From SYFY01 sp031385325 (GTDB lineage: Bacteria; Pseudomonadota; Gammaproteobacteria; Pseudomonadales; Azotimanducaceae), in the NCBI GenBank assembly GCA_031385325.1, contig JANNBJ010000098.1, positions 1 to 27,981 of the forward strand: a DNA stretch of 27,981 bases, read 5' to 3'. Below are positions 1-8,900 of this stretch, piece after piece. The number at the start of each line of letters is the position of its first letter. Position 1 is the first letter of the stretch. Below the pieces are notes generated by a model that made no database searches, was not told the origin of the DNA, and was given only the letters and a program-made list of their open reading frames with translations. A program made the position numbers and the translations under genes.

Positions 1-2
1 CA

Positions 3-37
3 AAAGGGGACATCTTAGGTTTGCTCAAAGGGGACAT
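3..37. repeat. Two direct copies of AAAGGGGACAT at the window edge
   Basis: The 11-bp word AAAGGGGACAT occurs at 3-13 and again at 27-37, a 24-base period. The spacer is not repeated. Words of this GGGGACA type are often found around small REP-associated transposase genes and intergenic elements in Gammaproteobacteria. No transposase is visible here, so that link is inference. The element probably continues to the left of the window. Confidence 0.5.
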
Positions 38-147
38 TACTGCTTTGCCTCTACAATTGCTCCGTCCGTCGTTGGCAGAAGGGGTGCGATGATGGATCAT
101 CTGCGCCCCTGCGAGCCGCGCGCTCGCGTCAATCAACAGAGAGCAAT

Positions 148-495
148 ATGACCATTCAACGCCTGCACGTGGGGCCACGTCTGTCTCAGGTCGTCATTCA
201 TGGCGACACCGTCTATACCGCTGGAATCGTCGCCGATGATCCGTCTGCCGATGCTGCAGGCCAGACCCGCCAGATACTCTCGAAGATCGATCAGTATCTG
301 GCAGAAGCGGGCAGTGACAAGACAAAAATTCTGACTGCAACGATCTGGCTTGCGGACATGAAGGATTTTCCCGCCATGAACACGATGTGGGATCCGTGGG
401 TTCCGCAAGGCGCGACCCCAGCCCGGGCTTGTGTCGAATCGAAGCTCGCGACGCCCGCCTACAAGGTCGAGATTCGGGTCGTCGCTGCACGTTGA
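148..495 (+). CDS. RidA/YjgF-family protein (imine deaminase-like)
   Basis: A 115-residue protein of the RidA (YjgF/YER057c/UK114) family. The best-studied members form trimers and hydrolyse reactive enamine/imine intermediates made by PLP enzymes. Family features seen are the YTAGIVADDP strand-turn near residues 23-32, the QTRQILSKIDQYLAEAG helix at 39-55, and PARACVE near 91-97, where Arg93 sits at the position of the substrate-carboxylate-binding arginine. It is slightly shorter than the 125-130 residues of archetypal RidA, so it may belong to a side branch with another substrate. Start: ATG preceded by AGAGAG. A 6-bp inverted repeat (GCGAGC at 111-116, GCTCGC at 122-127) lies just upstream. 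No neighbouring biosynthetic gene suggests a specific substrate. Confidence 0.85.
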   Translation: MTIQRLHVGPRLSQVVIHGDTVYTAGIVADDPSADAAGQTRQILSKIDQYLAEAGSDKTKILTATIWLADMKDFPAMNTMWDPWVPQGATPARACVESKLATPAYKVEIRVVAAR

Positions 496-502
496 AGTAA
501 CG

Positions 503-540
503 GGGCTGGCACGAAACACCGGCACCAGCCCATCGGCTGG
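503..540 (+). other. Overlapping inverted repeats giving two mutually exclusive hairpins
   Basis: GGGCTGG at 503-509 can pair with CCAGCCC at 525-531 (7 bp, 15-base loop). The same CCAGCC at 525-530 can instead pair with GGCTGG at 535-540 (6 bp, 4-base loop). This lies just after the ridA-family stop and before the promoter of the SPFH gene. There is no T tract, so it is not a classical intrinsic terminator; it may aid termination or be incidental. Confidence 0.4.
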
Positions 541-561
541 TCGTCGGTCGTGACCCCGTTG

Positions 562-570
562 TGATATAAA
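562..570 (+). promoter_or_regulatory. Extended -10 promoter for the SPFH gene
   Basis: TGATATAAA is an extended -10 element (TG, one base, TATAAA). The region 17-18 bp upstream has no good -35 hexamer, which fits an extended -10 promoter. Transcription would start near 577, about 34 bases before the SPFH start codon. Confidence 0.5.
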
Positions 571-610
571 AAACAGCAGACGAAGATCTCTGACCAGCGG
601 GAGCTCGAAA

Positions 611-1411
611 ATGAACTGGATTCGCTACGGCATTATTTCCATCGTCGTTGTCGTGGCGGTTGTCGTTCTGACGCCGTTCACGATAGTTCCTTCGGGACAT
701 CGCGGCGTCGTCACCACGTTTGGCAAGGTTCAGGATGGCGTGCTCGGTGAAGGCCTCCACTTTCGCATACCCATAGTCAACATCGTCCATAGCGTCGATG
801 TCCGGCTACAGAAAAGCGAAAGTGAAGGTGAAGCAGCTTCGAAAGACCTGCAGACCATTCATACTCGGGTGGCACTCAACTATCACATGACGCCGGATCA
901 GGTTGCGAATACCTTTCGTGATATCGGCAGTCCTGAGGAAGTTGCTGACCGCGTGATCGTCCCGGCGATGCACGAGGCGGTGAAGGCGGCCACTGCGCAG
1001 TACACGGCGGAAGAGCTGATTACCAAACGATCAGACGTCCGCGACCGGATTCGGGGCTACCTTGAGATCCGTTTGAACAAACACGGGGTAGAGGTAGATG
1101 AATTCTCGGTGACCAACTTCCAGTTCTCACCGTCATTCAATGAGGCCATTGAGGCCAAGACCACCGCTGAACAGCTCAAGCTGAAGGCAGAGCGGGACCT
1201 ACAGCGAATTCGTGTCGAAGCGGAACAGAAGATTTCCCAGGCTCAGGCAGAAGCCGAGTCACTCCGACTGCAGAAACAGGAAATTACGCCGGAGTTGATC
1301 AAGCTGCGGGAAATCGAAGCCCAGCGTCTGGCGATTGAAAAGTGGAATGGTGTATTGCCCAGCGTAACCGGTGGTTCGGTACCGTTCATTTCTCTGGGCA
1401 AATTGGAATAG
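611..1411 (+). CDS. Prohibitin/SPFH-domain membrane protein
   Basis: A 266-residue protein of the prohibitin branch of the SPFH (stomatin/prohibitin/flotillin/HflK-C) superfamily. Such proteins form large membrane-attached rings that scaffold membrane microdomains or regulate proteases. Seen: one N-terminal membrane segment (about residues 6-25, rich in I and V), then the SPFH start VPSGHRGVVTTFGKVQ, GLHFRIPI and VRLQKSE. An AEELITKRSDVRDRI helix follows, then a long charged coiled coil (about 185-240, LKLKAERDLQRIRVEAEQK). The tail carries GVLPSVTGGSVPFISL, as in prohibitin-like bacterial proteins. GGGAG lies 7 bases before the ATG. It stands alone: no NfeD, HflC or protease partner is adjacent. 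It converges on the SLC13 permease with a 24-base gap that holds no clear terminator. Confidence 0.9.
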   Translation: MNWIRYGIISIVVVVAVVVLTPFTIVPSGHRGVVTTFGKVQDGVLGEGLHFRIPIVNIVHSVDVRLQKSESEGEAASKDLQTIHTRVALNYHMTPDQVANTFRDIGSPEEVADRVIVPAMHEAVKAATAQYTAEELITKRSDVRDRIRGYLEIRLNKHGVEVDEFSVTNFQFSPSFNEAIEAKTTAEQLKLKAERDLQRIRVEAEQKISQAQAEAESLRLQKQEITPELIKLREIEAQRLAIEKWNGVLPSVTGGSVPFISLGKLE

Positions 1412-1435
1412 GTGCAGACAGATCGTTGTGTGTGA

Positions 1436-3247
1436 TCAGGTGCCCGTTAACGGCCAGAACATGGGGATTGTTGTAACCGTCACCGCACAGCACAACAGGT
1501 TCATTGGAATACCGATCCTGAAGAAGTCACTGAACCTGTAACCGCCTGGTCCGTAGACCATGAGGTTGCACTGGTAGCCGATTGGTGTCGCGAAGCTGGC
1601 AGAGGCGGCCAACATAACCGCGATGACGTAAGGCGCGTGATTCAAACCGGCGGTGTCGATGATCGCGATCACCACCGGTAACATCAGCATGGCTGCTGCA
1701 GTATTGGTGATCAATTCGGTGAGGAGCATGACGCTCACATAGGCAACCAGCAACAAGAGCCAAGGATCGTCTCCTGCAAATTCCACCAGATTCTTACCAA
1801 GGTAATCTGCGGCCCCGGTTTTTTCGAGTGCGCTACCGAGAGCGAAGCTGGCGGCGACGGTAATGAGTACCGGTAGATCGAGGCTCTTTCGCGCATCGTT
1901 GACGCTGATGCATCGCAGGATCAGCATCAACCCGGCGCCGGCCAGTGATGCGTTCAACATGGACGTCACATTGAAAGCGGCAAGCAGCACTATGCCAGCC
2001 AGCACCGCCCAGGCGGTCAGCGCCCGACTGTGATCGGGAATTTCGTGGTCCAGCTTGTTAATGACCAGAAAGTCGCGAGAGTCCTTGAGTCTTGGATACT
2101 CGGCGGGTGGACCTTCCAACAGCAGCACGTCACCCTTTTCGAGAATGATGGAGCTCAAGCGTCCGCGAATGTGTTCGCCATTGCGCGCAACGGCCAATAC
2201 GACGCATCCGTATCGATCACGGAACCGACCGTCACGAATCGTCTTGCCAATCACTTCACAACTTTGGGCGACCACGGCTTCCATCAGCATTCGTTCTGGG
2301 ACGTCCCGATCGAGAGAGGGTTCATGGCCGACAGCGGGTACGAGTCCGTTGATTCGCAGGATATCGACGATTGCATCCGTCTCGCCAACGAATACCAGGC
2401 GATCACCTCCTCGCAGGATTTCTTCTGGTGCCACGGCTGTGATTACTGCGCCGCTGCGCTCGATCTCGGCCAGAAATATACTCTGCAGATTGCGTAGACC
2501 GGCTTGTTGAATCGTTTTGCCGACAAGCGGGCCGTCGCTAGCGACTGCGACTTCAAACGTGAAGCTCCGCTTGTCAGCGAACGTTTGTGAGGGACTTTGT
2601 CGAGGTTTGAGCAACAACGGTCCGAAAATCAGAATGAAAATGATTCCTGCTGCAGCGTTGATGAGACCAAGTGGCGTGATTTCAAAAAGGGAAAAGCCGG
2701 GATTTCCTGTAATCACTTCGTACTGACTGTTGACGACCAGGTTCGTGCTTGTGCCGATCAGTGTGATGGTTCCGCCGAGAATCGATGCATAACTCAAGGG
2801 AATCATCAGTGACGAAGGGGAAATACGAATTCTTCTGGCCCACTGCAACACGGCCGGGATCATGGTCGCTACTACCGGCGTGTTGTTGAGAAAGGCCGAT
2901 ATGGCCGTAACAGGTAGCATCATTCTTAGCAGCGCAGCTCGTTCACTTTTCGGGCGACCGAGGAGCCGATCAACAAGCAGGTCCACACCACCGGACGAAC
3001 GAATGGCGCCTGCAACAACAAACAGCGCTGCAATTGTGATGAGACCGGGATTGCTGAAGCCCGCCAGGGCTTCCGGGGCGGAGAGAATCCCGGAAAGGCT
3101 CAGGATCAAGAGCGCAGCCAGCATGACCATGTCGACGCTGAACCGTGGTACGAGGACGAGAATTACAAGAACGCTGCCAGTGATGCCTATGGCGAACCAA
3201 GCTTGCCAATCCATCGAAACGACTTGGGTAGAGAATGAACTCAGCAT
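1436..3247 (-). CDS. SLC13-family permease with central RCK_C (TrkA-C) domains
   Basis: A 603-residue integral inner-membrane transporter of the DASS/SLC13 (CitT/ArsB-like) superfamily. The N-terminal half (about residues 15-215) has several membrane helices and the hairpin signatures NNTPVVATM and GTSTNLVVN. A soluble insert of about 190 residues (about 215-405) carries two TrkA-C-like units (VGKTIQQAGLRN...RGGDRLVFVG and IGKTIRDGRFRD...KGDVLLLEG). The C-terminal half repeats the transport fold, with ITNTAAAMLMLPVV. This layout is typical of bacterial sodium-coupled anion permeases annotated as sulfate, dicarboxylate or citrate transporters. The substrate cannot be read from the sequence. 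The ATG at 3247 is preferred because AGGG lies just upstream; the alternative ATG at 3214 has no ribosome site. Confidence 0.88.
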   Translation of the reverse strand: MLSSFSTQVVSMDWQAWFAIGITGSVLVILVLVPRFSVDMVMLAALLILSLSGILSAPEALAGFSNPGLITIAALFVVAGAIRSSGGVDLLVDRLLGRPKSERAALLRMMLPVTAISAFLNNTPVVATMIPAVLQWARRIRISPSSLMIPLSYASILGGTITLIGTSTNLVVNSQYEVITGNPGFSLFEITPLGLINAAAGIIFILIFGPLLLKPRQSPSQTFADKRSFTFEVAVASDGPLVGKTIQQAGLRNLQSIFLAEIERSGAVITAVAPEEILRGGDRLVFVGETDAIVDILRINGLVPAVGHEPSLDRDVPERMLMEAVVAQSCEVIGKTIRDGRFRDRYGCVVLAVARNGEHIRGRLSSIILEKGDVLLLEGPPAEYPRLKDSRDFLVINKLDHEIPDHSRALTAWAVLAGIVLLAAFNVTSMLNASLAGAGLMLILRCISVNDARKSLDLPVLITVAASFALGSALEKTGAADYLGKNLVEFAGDDPWLLLLVAYVSVMLLTELITNTAAAMLMLPVVIAIIDTAGLNHAPYVIAVMLAASASFATPIGYQCNLMVYGPGGYRFSDFFRIGIPMNLLCCAVTVTTIPMFWPLTGT

Positions 3248-3284
3248 CTTGCCCTATGATCCCGAGCCGTTCCACGACCTGTCG

Positions 3285-3313
3285 CTCATAAGAATATTGC
3301 AACAAATCCTCAA
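3285..3313 (-). promoter_or_regulatory. Possible sigma-70 promoter of the SLC13 permease gene
   Basis: On the minus strand, TTGAGG (3313-3308) and TATGAG (3290-3285) are separated by 17 bp. Each matches four of six consensus bases. A perfect TTGACA also lies at 3326-3321 but has no -10 at usable spacing. Tentative. Confidence 0.3.
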
Positions 3314-3464
3314 GTTACCTTGTCAAGTGCAAAACCGGTATGGGTAGAAAAAATCTGTCGCGAACAAGGTCGAATTTCGATTGTTCCAGTTCCTGGCGGC
3401 ATCGGGAGGCCTGAATACCGGCACCTTGTTCCCACATTCCCAGGTGACCCGGCAGGTCGATCCG

Positions 3465-4700
3465 CTAGAGATCGACGTCTCCTTTCAGCAGTCGTTGGAC
3501 AATCGTGCGATTGAGTATCTCGTTCGTCCCATCGGCGACGTTGACGATGCGCAGGGCGTGCCACGCCTCGGTCAGACCCATTTCATTGGTAAAGCCCATG
3601 GCGCCGTGTGTTTGCATTGCGCGGTCGACGGCCTTGTAGCCGATCTGCACCGAATATGCCTTGGTCATGCTCAGTTCCTTTACCGCGGCATGGCCTTGAT
3701 CGAGCAGTGTGCTGACGTTGAGGCCCATCAGATGCGCGGCATGCAACTCGGTCGCGGATTCAGCGAGCGGGAATGTAACGCCCTGGTAGTCCGCGATCTT
3801 CTGGCCAAACGCTTCGCGCAGTTTCGCATAGTCGAGAGCCTGCTCCACGGCCCAACGACCGTAACCAACCGCGCGAGCTGAGTTGTAGACCCTGCCAAGC
3901 GAAACACCATAGAGCGCGGCGCTGAAACCAGCACCGGCCTTGCCGACCAGCTGCCATGGTTCAACATAAAGACCATCGAGCTCGAGCTCTGCCTCATCCC
4001 CACCGATATGACCGAACAACCGAATGACCCGCTGCACCTTGAAACCCGGAGCCCTGGTAGGAACCATGAACGCACTGATACCACCCTGTTTGTTCGCCGC
4101 TTTTTCCGCGTCGGTGATCGCAAAGAGCACGCAGTAGTCGGCGACCGGGGCGTTGGTGGTCCAGATCTTGCGGCCGGAAATTCGCCAGCCATCGCCATCT
4201 TTCGTCGCACGGGTACGGATCATGCTGGCGTCCGATCCCGCATTCGGTTCTGAGAGTCCGAAGCTCATGGATCTTGTTCCATCCATCAATCCTGGCATGA
4301 AACGAGCGCGGGCTTCAGGAGTCACTTGATCCAGCAGCCGGCTCGGTCCGAATGCCCAGTGTGCGAGCGCGTACAGCATCAACCAGTTTTTTGGCCCACA
4401 GTGATGGAAGAGCGCTTCCCAGGCGACGTAATACGCCAGGTGCCCAAGACCCGCCCCGCCCAGATGCTCTGGCACACACATGTGGTAGTAGCCTGCCCGT
4501 GCAGATGCGGTGCGTACTTGCTCGATCAACTCCAGCAGTTCATCGGAAAAACGCCCATCTTCACGATAGAGCCGGCGAGGATCGTCAAAGAGTGCCTGAT
4601 GTTCCTGGTGTCTTGGGATGACCTCCTGGTCGACGAATGCAATTAGCCCATCGCGGGCGCTTATGACGTCTTCTGGAAGATCTATTGCGAATGCGGTCAT
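3465..4700 (-). CDS. Acyl-CoA dehydrogenase family protein
   Basis: A 411-residue FAD-dependent acyl-CoA dehydrogenase, introducing an alpha-beta double bond into an acyl-CoA thioester. Order: all-helical N domain (about 1-140), the signature FGLSEPNAGSD at 147-157, the flavin/substrate beta domain with WRISGRKIWTTNA, then the C-terminal helical domain with RAVGYGRWAVEQALDYAKLREAFGQKI. Where many family members have YEGT with the catalytic glutamate, this protein reads ADGT (Asp390), as in ACAD10/11-like branches, so the base may be Asp or lie elsewhere. Substrate unknown. It lies downstream of tRNA-Phe on the same strand, with no beta-oxidation partners. A 7-bp inverted repeat (3456-3462 with 3470-3476) spans the stop codon. 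Confidence 0.9.
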   Translation of the reverse strand: MTAFAIDLPEDVISARDGLIAFVDQEVIPRHQEHQALFDDPRRLYREDGRFSDELLELIEQVRTASARAGYYHMCVPEHLGGAGLGHLAYYVAWEALFHHCGPKNWLMLYALAHWAFGPSRLLDQVTPEARARFMPGLMDGTRSMSFGLSEPNAGSDASMIRTRATKDGDGWRISGRKIWTTNAPVADYCVLFAITDAEKAANKQGGISAFMVPTRAPGFKVQRVIRLFGHIGGDEAELELDGLYVEPWQLVGKAGAGFSAALYGVSLGRVYNSARAVGYGRWAVEQALDYAKLREAFGQKIADYQGVTFPLAESATELHAAHLMGLNVSTLLDQGHAAVKELSMTKAYSVQIGYKAVDRAMQTHGAMGFTNEMGLTEAWHALRIVNVADGTNEILNRTIVQRLLKGDVDL

Positions 4701-4763
4701 GGCGGGACGGGCTCGAATGTGAGAGCCAGAAGTATCAACTGTCGGGAAGATCGATTAAAGAGA

Positions 4764-4839
<76 letters not shown>

Positions 4840-4854
4840 GCAGAAGGGCCGCGT

Positions 4855-4883
4855 ATTAAACCGGTCAGCCTGAGGAGCGTCAA
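4855..4883 (-). promoter_or_regulatory. Sigma-70 promoter of tRNA-Phe
   Basis: On the minus strand, TTGACG (4883-4878) and TTTAAT (4860-4855) are spaced exactly 17 bp. They are followed by a GC-rich discriminator (ACGCGGCCC), typical of stable-RNA promoters under stringent control. The predicted start near 4848 gives a leader of about 9 bases before the tRNA 5' end. Confidence 0.75.
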
Positions 4884-5185
4884 CCTGAACAGCTTCTAAT
4901 GAGTTCGACGCTTCGACACCAGGCTTTCTCCGCATTGGCAAACGGCTTACTTGCGGCACACAATGTGGCAGCGGAATGAGGCGAACCCGAAGACAAATCT
5001 GTGCAATGATTTATGCGCGGGATCGGGGTCGACAACAAGGTCTGGCCGATGTTTGGGTATCCGCGGTCCGTTACCGGTTGATCATCGCTTCCTCAAAGTT
5101 GGCAAGCTTCGTGAATCCCGAGACTGGATGAGCAACACCAGCCACTGGAATCTATTGATTATTGGAATGATTGAGCAGTTTTGAG
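4884..5185. other. Intergenic region of about 300 bases, no convincing gene
   Basis: Between the tRNA-Phe promoter and the Anbu gene. The longest plus-strand reading frames here lack a ribosome site and recognisable composition. One 41-codon frame (ATG 5006 to TGA 5131) encodes MIYARDRGRQQG followed by VWVSAVRYRLIIASSK. It resembles nothing I know and could be chance or a gene remnant. The Anbu promoter should lie in the right half, but I see no clear hexamer pair. Confidence 0.35.
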
Positions 5186-5914
5186 ATGACTTATTGCCTC
5201 GCCATACATGTCAACGCGGGACTGGTCCTGATTTCCGACTCGCGGACCAACGCAGGGGTCGACAGCGTCAGCACGCACAGCAAGATGCGCATTTTTGGGG
5301 TGCCTGGAGATCGCCAGTTCATTCTTTGTTGCTCGGGAAATCTTGCTACCACGCAAGGCGTGTTTGCTCAGATCGAACGGGATTTTCGGGACGATGCGAA
5401 AACCAGCCTGAAAACGGTAAAAAACGTCAGTGAGGCTGCCACTTACGTGGGGGCGCTGAGTCGGAAGGAGCAGGAAAAAACTCCGGGCGGGCATGTGTTT
5501 GAAGCCAGCTTTCTGGTTGCTGGGGAGGTTTGGGGCGCGCGATGCCGCACCTACATGGTTTATCCGGAAGGAAACTTCATCGAGAGTTCGAACCAGGTCC
5601 CCTATTTGCAGATTGGCGAGTCGAAGTATGGCAAACCGATACTGGATCGTGTGGTGACGATGGATTCTTCTCTCGATCAAGCGGCGCTGTGTGCGCTGGT
5701 ATCGATGGATGGAACGATGCGAAGCAACCTCACGGTGGCACCTCCGATCGAGATCGTGGCTTACACAGCAGGTTCCTTGCAGCCGGGGCGCTATCGGCGT
5801 TTCGAAGAGGACGATGATTACTTGCGTGATGTGAAGAGAAACTGGAACAAGGAGATCAAGATCGCCTTTGCGCGGTTGCCGGTTATCGATTGGGAGGTCG
5901 AACAGTCCTCGTGA
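5186..5914 (+). CDS. Anbu, proteasome-type N-terminal-threonine hydrolase
   Basis: A 242-residue protein of the Anbu family (proteasome-type protease, Ntn-hydrolase fold), a bacterial relative of the 20S proteasome beta subunit and HslV. The ATG at 5186 is chosen because Met removal exposes Thr2 (MTYCLAIHV) as the nucleophile. Asp18 and Arg20 (SDSRTNAG) and Lys33 fall close to the Asp17/Lys33 active-site positions of the proteasome in mature numbering. FILCCSGNLATTQ and VPYLQIGESKYGKPILDR are characteristic of the family. Known members assemble into open rings or spirals; proteolytic activity has been hard to show. The gene overlaps the next one by GTGA, so the two are translationally coupled. 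The ATP-grasp and alpha-E genes that usually accompany Anbu are not in the window. Confidence 0.92.
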   Translation: MTYCLAIHVNAGLVLISDSRTNAGVDSVSTHSKMRIFGVPGDRQFILCCSGNLATTQGVFAQIERDFRDDAKTSLKTVKNVSEAATYVGALSRKEQEKTPGGHVFEASFLVAGEVWGARCRTYMVYPEGNFIESSNQVPYLQIGESKYGKPILDRVVTMDSSLDQAALCALVSMDGTMRSNLTVAPPIEIVAYTAGSLQPGRYRRFEEDDDYLRDVKRNWNKEIKIAFARLPVIDWEVEQSS

Positions 5915-8900
5915 CCATACATGTTTCTCTGCAACACAAAACGACCTACCGGTTTGATCACAGGGTGGAATTGTTTCCCCATGTGATCCGCCTCCGACCC
6001 GCCCCACATTGCCGCACACCGGTTTCCGCCTATTCACTCAAGGTGACGCCGGAGCCTCATTTCGTGAACTGGCAGCAGGATCCGTTTGGAAACTACCTCG
6101 CGCGGTTTGTGTTTCCGGAGCCAGCTACGGAACTGAGCATCGAAGTTTCGTTGATCGCTGATCTGACTGTGATCAATCCATTCGATTTTTTTCTCGACGA
6201 AGGTGTCGAGAAGTTTCCCTTCGATTATGAGCCCCAGCTTCGCCGGGATCTGACTCCGTATCTCGAAGTGACCGAACGTGGTCCGAAGCTCACTGCGTGG
6301 CTGGCCGCGATGGACACGAAGGATGCCCGCACTGTCGACTTTCTGGTTGCGCTCAATCAGCGATTGCAGCAGGACGTCGACTATCTCGTGCGCATGGAGC
6401 CTGGTGTCCAGACTTGCGAGGATACGCTTGGGCGAAGATCAGGGTCTTGTCGCGACAGCGGGTGGCTGTTGGTTCAGATACTGCGCCACCTTGGGCTGGC
6501 TGCGCGATTTGTCTCCGGGTATCTGGTCCAGTTGAAGGCCGACTTCGAGGCGCTGGATGGCCCATCAGGAACGACCCATGACTTCACTGATCTGCATGCC
6601 TGGGCAGAGGTTTATCTGCCCGGTGCAGGCTGGATTGGTTTGGATCCCACGTCCGGCCTCATGGCGGGCGAGGGCCATATCCCGCTGGCGTGCACGCCGG
6701 ACCCGGCTAGTGCCGCTCCGGTAACCGGCGCGACCGGTCCAACCACTGTCGAATTCTCGTTCAGCAATGAAGTGATTCGTGTCCATGAAGATCCTCGAGT
6801 CACGATGCCTTTTTCGGGCTCGGCGTGGAAACGCGTACTCAAACTTGGCGACAAGGTCGATCGAGATCTTGAGCGGGGTGACGTCCGATTGACGATGGGT
6901 GGCGAACCTACCTTCGTTTCCATTGACGACATGGAAGGACCGGAGTGGAATTTCACGGCCCTGTCAGAATCGAAACACGCGTTAAGCGCAACGTTGCTTG
7001 ATCGCCTACGGGCTGGTTATGCGCCAGCCGGCCTGGTCCATCGAGGACAAGGAAAATGGTATCCCGGTGAGCCATTGCCGCGTTGGGTGATGTCGTTGTA
7101 CTGGCGCACCGACGGACAACCGCTGGTGAAGCACGCGGATGTTTTATCTGACAGTGAAGTTCTGGGGCCGTTTGATTCCAGTCATTCCAGAGCGCTCATG
7201 TCCGGGGTTGCCCGCAGGCTCAAGCTAAGTGAAAAACACATTTTTCCAGGCTTCGAAGACGTGTTCCTGAATCTCATCAAGGAACAACAGCTGCCCGAAA
7301 ATGTCTCACCCACCGATTCTCGTCTCAATGATCCGCTGGAGCGCGAGCGACTGGCCAGGATATTCACGACGGGACTCACAGCGCCAGTCGGTTATGCGTT
7401 GCCACTGAAGTGGCAGGCGAAAGGCCGTCATGGTGGGTGGCTATCGAGCGAGTGGCGATTTCGCTCCGGCGCGATGCTGCTGTTGCCGGGAGACTCGCCG
7501 ATGGGTCTGCGATTGCCGCTCGCCTCACTGCCGTGGGTTGAACCCGATGAACGAGAGGTTGAGGCGCCCGTTGATCCTTTTTCGCCTCGCGAAGAACTGC
7601 CCAACGCAGGCGAGCAGGTATCGGAAAAAGTCTCAAGTGACAAACGAGAAATAGTCCATACGGCGCTGGTCATCGAAGCTCGGGGTGGAAAACTCTTTGC
7701 GTTCATGCCGCCCTTGGAACGCCTCGAGAGTTACCTTGCGGTTGTGGATGCCATAGGCGACGTAGCCAGCCGCTTGAAGCTGGGTGTGACCCTCGAAGGA
7801 TATGAGCCACCCAAGGATCATCGATTGCGAGTACTGCAGATCACGCCGGACCCTGGTGTGATCGAAGTGAACGTACCACCGGTGACAAGTTTCCGTGAGC
7901 TTGTTACGAATACCGAAGAGCTGTACGCACAAGCCAGACTCACGCGGCTGGGAACTGAGAAATTCATGCTGGATGGCCGGCATACCGGTACTGGTGGAGG
8001 AAATCATGTCACGCTGGGCGGAGCCAAGCCCGAAGACAGTCCGTTCCTGCGCCGACCGGAATTGCTGGGTAGTCTGCTGCGATTCTGGCAACGACACCCA
8101 AGTCTGTCCTACCTCTTCTCCGGGTTGTTCATAGGGCCGACCAGTCAGGCACCGCGAGTTGATGAAGCGCGCGACGATCACCTCTACGAACTGGAGATTG
8201 CACTCGATCAACTGCCGCAAGGCGACACTGATCGACCCTGGATTGTTGACCGTGTTCTGCGCAACTTCCTCGTTGACTTGACCGGCAATACCCATCGGTC
8301 AGAGTTCTGCATCGACAAGTTGTACTCACCGGACAGTGCGGGTGGTCGACGCGGTCTGGTGGAGTTTCGAGCGTTCGAGATGCCGCCTCATGCGCACATG
8401 AGTACGGCTCAGATGCTGCTGATTCGTGCACTGGTTGCGCGTTTCTGGAACAAACCCTACAAGGCTCCCATGATTCGGTGGGGCACTGATCTCCACGATC
8501 GATTCATGCTTCGGCACTTCGTCTGGCAAGACTTCGAGGACGTGCTGCGAAGCATGCAGCGAGCGGGCTACGCGTTCGAGGCGGAATGGTTTCTGCCGTT
8601 TCTCGAGTTCCGCTTTCCATTTATCGGCCGAATTGAAGCGCGTGGCATGTCACTCGAACTGCACTCGGCGCTTGAACCGTGGCACGTCCTCGGTGAAGAG
8701 AGCACCGGACAGGGCACTGCGCGCTACGTGGATTCGTCAGTCGAGCGGGTACAGGTGCTGATACGTGGACTGCCGGGCGACCGATACGCAGTGAGTTGCA
8801 ATGGTCGACAGGTACCGTTGCATCCAACGGGTGAGCAAGGCACGTTTGTGGCAGGTGTCCGCTACAAGGCCTGGAATCCACCATCGAGCATGCACTCGAC

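Noticed and set aside
2030..2510. Long plus-strand frames inside the SLC13 permease region
   Set aside because: Antisense shadows of the permease gene, which has full family motifs in its own frame.
3456..3476. 7-bp hairpin across the acyl-CoA dehydrogenase stop as an intrinsic terminator
   Set aside because: The stem is not GC-rich and no T tract follows on the minus strand.
4951..5184. 77-codon plus-strand frame between tRNA-Phe and the Anbu gene
   Set aside because: No ribosome site, no recognisable sequence, and low-complexity signs of non-coding composition. Left as intergenic.
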